Shown here: in pieces, positions 56,241-64,000 of the stretch | Layout: each line of letters begins with the position of its first letter | How positions within the stretch are numbered: the first letter of the stretch is position 1 | DNA from: Cryptomeria japonica | Taxonomy: Eukaryota; Streptophyta; Pinopsida; Cupressales; Cupressaceae | DNA: 64,000 nt | Reading direction: 5' to 3' | NCBI RefSeq assembly: GCF_030272615.1 | Contig: NC_081410.1 | Span: 503,182,942-503,246,941, forward strand | The notes under the pieces: model-generated | Database searches by the model: none | The model's input: the letters and a program-made list of their open reading frames with translations, nothing else | What the model was told of the DNA's origin: nothing | Program-made: the position numbers and the translations under genes

Positions 56241-59160
56241 TAGAGCTGCTTAGGAGGCCAAAGGTGATGGAGATGAGGGAGGAGATATAGGTGGAGTTGG
56301 TAGGAGACCTAGATAGAGAGGAGGTCGATTGAGAGTCTGTGGAGGACCTTTTGGACTAGTTGGCAGGATTGGGAGACCACTTTCCATGGGTAGAAGAGAG
56401 GCAGAATGGATTTGGAGGGATACTAGCAGGGAAGGTATGAGATCAGTGAGAGGGTTAACCTCTATAGGAGGAGGCAAGTGATGAGGAGGTAGAATATAAG
56501 TTGGTCTTCTTTGAGGTTGGTGGGCTTTTGTTCTCAATGTTCTTCCCAAATCAATCCCTAGGCACAAATGGGATTCTTCTAAACCTTTCTCCTATCTCCT
56601 CCTCTGTATTCAACACTGCTTGCACCCTATTGTATTGGACATCACTCCTCCTTACCTTCCATGCTAAGGCATTCAAGTCTGAAATGAGGTCCTCTTGAGT
56701 GTCACCAAAAATGAACAAGTTTGGTTGTCCAACTGGCTGAATCTCCTCTCTTCCAGGAATGGGCAACTATTGGAGAACCATGGTTTACCTAATCTTATTT
56801 ACCCCTTTAAGGATTTCAATCATATTAATCTATTGATTGAGCATCTGGATAGGTCTGTAAAGTATGATGACTGTCCTTCACCTTTCAAGAATGAAAATTT
56901 CCAAATTGGATGCAAAGAACATTGGTTTACTCAAGGCAACTTCTAGGTTCAAATGGTCATTTTGATCACATGAATTAATGGAATGCTGAGGAGCTTGTAG
57001 TAGGGTGTCTCAAGTCTTAACTTATCAGTTTTGATGATTTAAAACCATTACTTACTCCTCCTTCCTTACCAATTTCATAAAATTGTCAAATTTGCTACAA
57101 AAAGGCTACTAGAATTAGCCCTAGTTTTTAATGAAAATTGTTCACCCTGCTCAATCTGTTAAACTTCATGACAAACCCTTGGAGATGTGATCAATTGATG
57201 ATGTAAACTCAAATATTTTTGCTATGGCAAGTACTGTACGGACTGTTTGAGGACTGTCCCACAAAATGGGCATTTTTCAAGGGTTTTTGAGGGTTCTAGT
57301 GAGGGTTTGCAATTTACAAGTCTTCCTCATGATAGTAGACCAATTTAAATGCTTCAAACCTTGCTACAACATATACCAAACACTTTCAAGGATTCAAACC
57401 TCATCTACTAATATTGTCATTATGTCAAACAAATGTCATACTGCTGCATTTTCTCAGAAATAACAGTCTAAAGGACTGGGATAGCGATGTTTTCAAGGTT
57501 TTGCATACTTTGTTAACATTAATAAAGAAAATACAATGAAAGTATATCACATATGGATGTAACAATGTCTTGATATTAGTTGGAGCAACCTACAAACAAG
57601 TAGGAAAGGATTTTTTTCTTAGTTGTTGGTCATTTACCCGCCTTACTGCACTTTGATAGTATCAAAACAATTACAACTTTCTTTCTTTGTTTGATTTACT
57701 TCCTCACTCTGTCCATGGCCTGCAAACAGGTGTTAATGGCATGATAGAATAATGCATATAACCTCTCCAAAGAGCTTGTAAGTTTGAACACTCAAAAGGA
57801 TGCCACAAAGTATGACAACATTATATGACTGTGACAAAGAGTACACTATTCTAGGATCCTTATTTAGGTCCTTTACAATCAAATTGTGTAACTTGTCATC
57901 TTAACATGAAAACCACTTTGCAAATACATTTCCATGATGCAATAAAGAGGAATCCATCATTCCACACTATCCACTAGGGAGGTTGGCAATGAGGTTTTAT
58001 CCATGAAACAGTGACACACTGTTTTTACAATCCGATTACACCTTTGCTTCTTGCAACCAACCAAGTCATGAGAGAGACAAGGATGGTAAAATACAATTAA
58101 GACTCTTTCCAACTCAAGTCTTCTTCAACATATCAAAGTACAGTGCTATGAACAGCAAAGTACCATTCAAACAACTTTAAGGATACCCAAGCCAAGTTGC
58201 TCATTCCACATACTTGCCATGGGTTTACAAACACCTGTGCATAGTTAGAAAAGGAAAATAGATGTATGATATAGTATGTACAAAGGGTCCAACAAATTTC
58301 CTCAAAGCCATGGATGAAAAGACCTTGAAGAAACTAGTTGGACCATGAAAGACCTTCCATTTGAACCACAAAACAATGCCTTTCCTAAGAGTACTTCAAA
58401 TAAAACTTATTCCAATCACTACTAAAACATCAAAGGAGATCACATCAATCAAAAATAGGATCATTATGGACTCATGGAGCCATGGTACGGACTATACTCT
58501 AAAAAGTGCAGAAAACTAGTTAAAAACTCACAAAATACAAGCACAAACAAGTATTTCTTTTATTTTTCCAACATGAACTGCACATATAATGATTGGAACA
58601 TGGTTTTTATACATGTGCCAACTTGTTGAAGCCTTTGTCTAGACAGGTATAGGCTGGAACTAACCAAAACCACCAAAAGTCATTTTTTGCACTTTTTGAT
58701 AGCTTTTTGACAACTTTTGACAACTTTTGTTGCTCAAAAAGTTGCATTTTGACTCCCGGTGAGTTGGCACTCAAACCAATGACTCAACATCATTAGAAAC
58801 ACTAAATAAACATGCTCTAATTCCTTTCAAGGCTTTAAAACATCAAAAATTCAAAAATGCTCAGTTGGACCCAAAATTGACAATTTTTGGCCCACTGAGA
58901 AAAAAAACAAAATCTTGGAAACTCTTAACACAAATGAGTTCCAAACCTTATTACACCACAAAACAAACCTATTAAACCTACTAGAAGCATAAAATAAACA
59001 CACATGCTTAATTTGCAATAAAATGTTATACCTGCTAGGATTTGAGCATTCAGGTGCTCAAGTGCTCCTGTACCAGCAAGATTACTGGACTGGATGGGGG
59101 TTGCAGGAGAGGCATTGATTTTTGTTAGATTCAGCCAGACCCTAGGGTTATTACAGCTCA
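56241..59160. other. Insertion within the Tat-B PMD ORF, borders not resolved
   Basis: The acidic PMD tail before and the coiled-coil/Gly-rich tail after are separated by about 2.9 kb that Tat-A lacks. It has a minus-strand small ORF at its left end (56,250-56,781) and about 2.3 kb of AT-rich non-coding sequence. I could not find paired LTRs or a target duplication, so the type of element is open. Confidence 0.55.
56250..56781 (-). pseudogene. Small unknown ORF of the MVL...AWK type, copy 2, with Pro-rich extension
   Basis: The minus frame starts ATG at 56781 (TAG at codon 5) and continues through FIFGDTQEDLISDLNALAWK, a YNRVQAVL stretch and RRIPFVPRD to a TGA at 56551. After a +1 shift a Pro-rich frame goes on to 56250. 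It shares with copy 1 (33887-34120) the start MVL, the acidic residues before L-x3-AWK, and a following Y-x-R/K-V. I do not recognise the protein. Confidence 0.4.
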
Positions 59161-59712
59161 TGGTGGAGAGGAGGAGGATCCAGAGGATCATGTCCTCTTA
59201 TTAGACAAGTTCTAAGAGCTACTCGGGCTAAGATTCCAGCGGGTGGATAGGGAGGTAGTGATGAGGGGATTGAGGGTCATGTTCCTCAGCAAGATGTGCC
59301 AGAGTAGGATACCTTGGAGAGTCTCAGAGTATAAATAGAATATCTTAGATCATAGGTACAAACTCTCATGATAGAGAGAGGCAGGTTTGTTAGGAGACAA
59401 CAGGATACTCAGGCTTTTCTTGATCACATTCAGCAGGTTGGATCAGGCATTCTCTCAGCTAATACTGTCAGAGCACTATTTCGGGCCGGGAAGGAGACAT
59501 CACACTGGCCATGATTATATGGGTATTTAGTCACAAAGAGACAGAGGGCAAGTAGCTATCATACCACTGTGAGGATGGATACTAATAGTGGTGGAGTCAT
59601 GGGACCTCCTCAGAGGAGTGGTGATCCTATGAGATAGGCATCTAGAGGATCTTCTCGCCCACAACCACAGAGATGGATAGAGTCAGGTGGTAGTGGCATA
59701 GGACAACATTGA
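59161..59712 (+). pseudogene. PMD protein ORF of Tat-B, C-terminal part
   Basis: The frame after the insertion has a coiled-coil-like segment (LESLRV to LMIERGRFVRRQQ) and a Gly/Ser/Pro-rich tail (SGGVMGPPQRSGDPMR) that parallels the tail of the Tat-A ORF (GPMRPPQPGPGG). It ends with TGA at 59710-59712. In-frame stops are TAG and TGA. Confidence 0.65.
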
Positions 59713-61618
59713 CTTGATTTATATTGATGAGGCACTTGTATTTCTGATCCGATATCATTATATACTTGGACTTTTATTGTTTTATAATGATCTATATGTA
59801 GACATGGACTCTATATGATGATCTTTTATTATGTATGTTACTCTATATGATGATGATCTATATGCATTGATTACATGGATGATTTTCTTTCCTTTTATGA
59901 TGATGATGTTCTATATGATGAAACGATAAATGCTTTTGATTTTTTGATGATTTGGCATGCACTTGAAAATGGTTACTAACTTAAATGATTCAAATGCCAT
60001 GATCTCTATGGGAATGCAAATGAATGATGATTTTTGTATATTTTTATTGTGTAGGATGATGTAAATGCAAATGATCTACATGAATTGTTTTTTATTTTTA
60101 TATGTAATGCTTATATGATTATGAATCTAAGTGCAAAGATGCAACTAAATGATCTTAATGGATAAAAAGAACAACAATGATAATGATACTAATGCAAATA
60201 ATAATGATATGATTAATGAAATGCAAACTAATGCAATGATTGAAATGCAACTAAATGAAATGAATGATGATTGAAATGATTCTAAATATGAATGCACCTA
60301 TAATGATCAAATGCAAATTGTTTTTGTTTGTCCAAGTATACTCAATCTTTATTTATGACCATTGATTTATGAATGAAATGATATTCTTATAATGCAACTG
60401 ACAATGAATGCTTATAATGCAGGGGGTTAATAAGCTAATCTAAAATGATCTAACTAAAAATGATACTGCCATTCTTCATATGTTATCTTGTAACAATTCT
60501 TGATTTCATCATTGAGCTTTTTAAAATATTGTAAGAAAATACAAGCAACTTGACATAATGATTCAAGTTGACTTGAGTATTTCTTACATGGATTTTGATA
60601 TAGAAAGTTAATACAAGCAACTTGATATAATGAATCAAGATGACCTGAGTATTTCGTGCAGAATAGACAAGGATTATCTCCTTTCATGTATGACTCAGAA
60701 CGTCCTCCTTGATATTTTGTTGATCATATCCTTAGACAAGTACATACCTTAATAAGACATAAACCACGGACAACAAACAAATAAAATAATAATGTCCCAT
60801 CATAGCTTCTCTAGTCATGGACATCCTTGAGTCACATAGAGCACATAATTAGCAATAAAATCAAGATATAAACATTGAATCTTGTATGTCATTCACATGT
60901 TCTCATGGTAATTAACTAATATAATCATCTTGATGAATGATCATTGATAATGTTTTATTACTTGCTGGTTGATTCTTCATTTTCTAAGTTTCACAATTCA
61001 ATTGTTATAAAAATGCCTTGATGTTCATTGCTTTGTTGCTCATTATCTGTTTTAAAATCCTAGATATTTTTGTTTTTTCTAAGTTTTCCGAATGTTTTGG
61101 ATTTTAAAAGATTCAAAAGATCACCTTAGAAAAAGGAATTAGGATATTTCCCCTAGCAGAAACAAAACTTTATTATGGTTGTACGAATTGATCAAGATCC
61201 AAACCATGGGGGGATACATGCAGAAATGATTGATTCTGATAAAATATAAGACAATGACTATGATAAGTATGTCAAATGTTGATAACTATTGGTAAGCTGC
61301 ATATTTCCTGCTAATGGTTTAGAGCAATGAATGTGAAAGATGAAATGGATGAGCTAGGATAGATGGAAGTGATATATGCGATATGATGGAGTGGAAAGGT
61401 TCACAAAGTGATCTCGTAGATGGAAGAATTCACTTTTTAGATAGCACCTATTTACGAGGTTTTCATTGTCTAAATTTATTGCATTTTTTCCATATTTTGA
61501 TTTTTTCTCTATTTTCACTGTTTTATGCTTTTTAGGGATTTTCTGCTTTTCTAATTTTTACTAATTTCTTCAAGGCTTTATATGTTTTTTATTGATTTTT
61601 TTTTCAGGACTTTATATC
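59713..61618. other. Spacer between PMD ORF and pol of Tat-B
   Basis: AT-rich, with many ATGATGATCTATATG-like and AATGCAAATGA repeats near 59,800-60,300 and a T-rich tract at 61,470-61,615 before the integrase stop. No coding frame seen. Confidence 0.5.
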
Positions 61619-63094
61619 TCAAGCATAGAATTTCTTGAGGTGGATAGAATTGATAGGTTCATCAAACCAATCACCTTCAAGAGTAGATAATTTGTATGCT
61701 CCTGAGCCATATGTTGCTACTATGACAAAAGGACCTAACCAATTTGGTTCAAATTTACCCTTCTTTTCTCGGTCTTGCTGATTTCTCAGATTCTACCTTA
61801 GAACTATATCTCCAATCTGAAAAATGTGTGGCTTGACTCTATGATTATAGATTCTTTCCATTCTCTGTTGATATACCTTCAAATGATCTACTGCATTTTG
61901 GCGACATTCTTGAATCAGCTCAAGTTCTTGAAGCCTAGAGACTCATTCTTCTTCTTCTGGTATAAGTCCTTTCAAGGAAACTCATAGAGAAGGTATCTCT
62001 ACTTCTATTAGTAATATGGCTTCTGATCCATAGACTAAGCAATATGGAGTTGCCCCCGTTGGTGTGCAGATGCTGGCTTGGTATGCCCAAAGAGCATGAT
62101 TTAGCTGAATGTGCCAGTCTTTTCCAGCTTCATTGATTGTTTTCTTCAAGATTTTCAAGATAGTCTTGTTTGATGCCTCAACCTGACTATTTCCTTATGG
62201 ATAATATAGAGTAGAAAACCTATGTTGGATATGGAATTGCTCACATATCTCCTTCACATCTTGATTCTTAAATGGTCATCCATTATTAGTGATAATGGTC
62301 ACAGGAACTCCACAGCGACATATTATATAATTCAAGATGAAAGATGATATTTGTTTTCCTATCACTTTTGTCAAAGGTACATCTTCAATCCATTTAGTGA
62401 AATATTCAGTAGTAGTCAGAATGAACTTATGTCCATTAGAGGATGAAGGATTTATCTTACCTACCAAATCAAGGCCCCATTGAGAAAATGGCCATGATCC
62501 TTCTATAGGATGTAATTCTTGTGCTGGTGCATGGATGAGATTCCCATGGATCTGACATTGTTTGCATTTCTTGGTATATTTGAATGAATCTCTCTCCATA
62601 GTAGGCCAATAGTAACCCATACGAAGAATTTTCTTAGCTAGTGTTAATCCACTTGAGTGTGTGCCACAAATACCTACGTGAACTTTGTTAAGAACTTTCT
62701 CAGATTCTTCTTGTTCAAGACATCTCAATAAAGTGCTATCTAGACCTTGCCTATATAAGGTATCAACAATAATAGTATAGCAGGATGAATGACATCTAAA
62801 ATTTCTTCTTTGATTTCGGGATAGGTCAGGAGGAAGGATATTCTCTTTTAAGTATTGATAAGTTTGGTCGTATAAGGATTGACTAGTTCTCGATATATGG
62901 CAAATCATGTAGGTATGTTGGGATTGAATGGTAGGGGTTAAGATATCTTCCACCAGGAATTTATAACACTGTTGATTTTCCTGATTTTGCAAGAGAGATG
63001 CTATTGTAGCCATTGCATCCGCTGCTTTATTCTCATTTCTTGGGATCTGAGTGAATGATACTTCTTCAAAGTGTTCTTTAAACTCTTCTACCAA
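61619..63094 (-). pseudogene. Tat-B integrase
   Basis: Zinc-binding residues (HVGICGTHSSG to KKCKQCQIHG), then the core: LDLVGKINPSSSNG (Asp), TIITNNG and a TGA (second Asp is Asn), then on the same strand VEASNKTILKIL with the Glu intact. The end LKKFYA plus TGA at 61619-61621 matches LRKYWA in Tat-A. The Asp to Asn change is a GAT to AAT transition at a CHG site. Several stops interrupt the C-terminal part. Confidence 0.9.
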
Positions 63095-63427
63095 CTATTT
63101 GTAAGGCATGAGTTTGTCATCCTTAGTTTGATAATCATCATTTATTTGGTTGATGATAAGCTGTGAATCACCATAGACATGTAGTTCCTTGATATTCCAT
63201 TCAATAGCCATTTTGAGACCAATAGTCAATGCTTCATATTCTGCAATATTGTTTGTGCATGGAAACCGCAGTTTATATGATTTTGGAATTGTGTGTCCCT
63301 GAGGTGTGATGAAAAAAATTCCTACGCCTGATCCATATTGTGTATAAGAACCATCAAAGTACAACTCCCAAAATTTTGTACTTAATGTCAGAATGTTTGC
63401 ACCAGGAAATTCAATGTGCAAGGGCAT
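63095..63427 (-). pseudogene. Tat-B second RNase H domain
   Basis: WELYFDGSYTQYGSGVGIFF, NNIAEYEALTIGL and VYGDSQLIINQIND are the domain marks, close to Tat-A. The additional RNase H after the first is diagnostic for Tat elements. A TAG lies at the junction to the integrase part. Confidence 0.88.
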
Positions 63428-63843
63428 GGCATCTTGTAAAGGTGCTTCAACTAATTGATCAACAATGACTATTCTATATCAAACTCACTTAGTATAATAA
63501 CCCACTTTGCCATTCTACCTATCAAAGTTGACTTGCTGAGAAAATACTTTAGTGGATCTATTTTTTCTACGAGTTTCATAGAATGAGTCAGCATATAATG
63601 TCGCAACTTCTGAGTTGCAAATACAACTGCTAGGCATGTCTTCTCTAGTGATGTATAATTCAATTCATATCCAACAAGTGTTCTACTGATGTAATACATT
63701 TCTCTTTCTTTTCCTTCTTCATCATGTTGTGCTAGGAGAGCTACTAATGATACATTTTTTGTTGAGATATAAAGTAACAATGGTTTCCCTTTGATTGGTG
63801 ATATAAGTACTGGAGGATTCATGAGATATTCTTTGATTTGCAT
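63428..63843 (-). pseudogene. Tat-B RNase H
   Basis: The segment has PISPIKGKPLLLYISTKN-like sequence, VALLAQHDEEGKE and YYISRTLVGYELNYTSLE, then the connection KLVEKIDPLKYFLSKS. A frameshift lies near 63,468 before the second RNase H. Confidence 0.88.
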
Positions 63844-64000
63844 AAAATCCTCTTCACACTTCTAATCCCATTTGAATGAAACATTCTTATGTAAAATATG
63901 AGTGAATGGATGACATCTATTTGCTAATTGAGAGACAAATCTTCTGATTGATTACAATCTTCCTTGTAAAGAACATAATTGACTTATGTTCCTAGGTGAC
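63844..64000 (-). pseudogene. Tat-B reverse transcriptase end, runs off the window
   Basis: Residues matching HPFTHILHKNVSF-like and RFVSQLANR-like sequence correspond to the RT-RNase H joint of Tat-A (44,154 region). A stop near 63,861 interrupts it. The rest of RT, protease, gag and the 5' LTR should lie to the right. Confidence 0.75.

Larger units (their letters stand above)
34856..64000 (-). mobile_element. Tat-B: Ty3/gypsy Tat-type element, 5' part outside window
   Basis: The minus-strand 3' LTR lies at 34856-35894 plus 53598-53867, split by Tat-A. The interior follows: conserved polypurine tract, motif array, plus-strand PMD ORF (interrupted by an insertion at about 56.2-59.2 kb), an AT-rich spacer, then minus-strand integrase, second RNase H, RNase H and the end of RT at the window edge. 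Gene order and protein similarity match Tat-A. The left LTR boundary rests on inverted ends TGTATAC...GTATACA, because the 5' LTR is not in view. Confidence 0.82.

Overview
The window reads as intergenic heterochromatin from a seed plant with a large, retrotransposon-bloated genome. Base composition is AT-rich. I found no host gene, tRNA or rRNA. Nearly every stretch with recognisable structure is a plant-type LTR retrotransposon (Ty1/copia, or Ty3/gypsy of the Tat type) or a LINE remnant. The size and nesting would suit a gymnosperm, but nothing here proves the species.

Region 1 (1-18,957) is a nest of one copia family. Copia-1 (+; gag end, protease, integrase, RT, RNase H, then an LTR starting TGTTGG and ending CCTAACA) sits inside the RNase H of Copia-2 (-). 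Copia-2 sits inside an LTR of a third copy (+, 17,546-18,476), which abuts an LTR fragment of a fourth copy (-, 18,477-18,957). A different, non-autonomous large element (4,197-11,693; 2.5 kb LTRs, perfect GGGAT target duplication) has split the 3' LTR of Copia-1. Its interior carries one long minus-strand frame with two stops and no recognised domain.

Region 2 (18,958-34,855) is older and more broken. It holds a possible 4.9 kb solo LTR with a strongly C-depleted part, two polypurine-tract/LTR junctions, a LINE ORF1 remnant (DUF4283 plus CCHC), and Copia-3 (-, Tork-like). Next to Copia-3 is a small unknown ORF that has a possible relative at 56.7 kb.

Region 3 (34,856-64,000) holds two related Tat-type gypsy elements, both on the minus strand. 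Tat-A (35,895-53,592) is complete, with two LTRs, ATTAG target duplication, PBS and polypurine tract. It lies inside the 3' LTR of Tat-B, which runs off the right end. Both encode gag-protease-(G-patch)-RT-RNase H-second RNase H-integrase on the minus strand. On the opposite strand, between pol and the 3' LTR, both carry a plant mobile domain (PMD) ORF. In Tat-A, clusters of five ACACARGYGCA motifs precede both the gag ORF and the antisense PMD ORF; Tat-B has a diverged array at the matching place before its PMD ORF. The coding regions decay almost only by TAG/TGA stops explained by C-to-T change at CG or CHG sites, with few frameshifts, so long frames remain readable. No element here looks able to move on its own.
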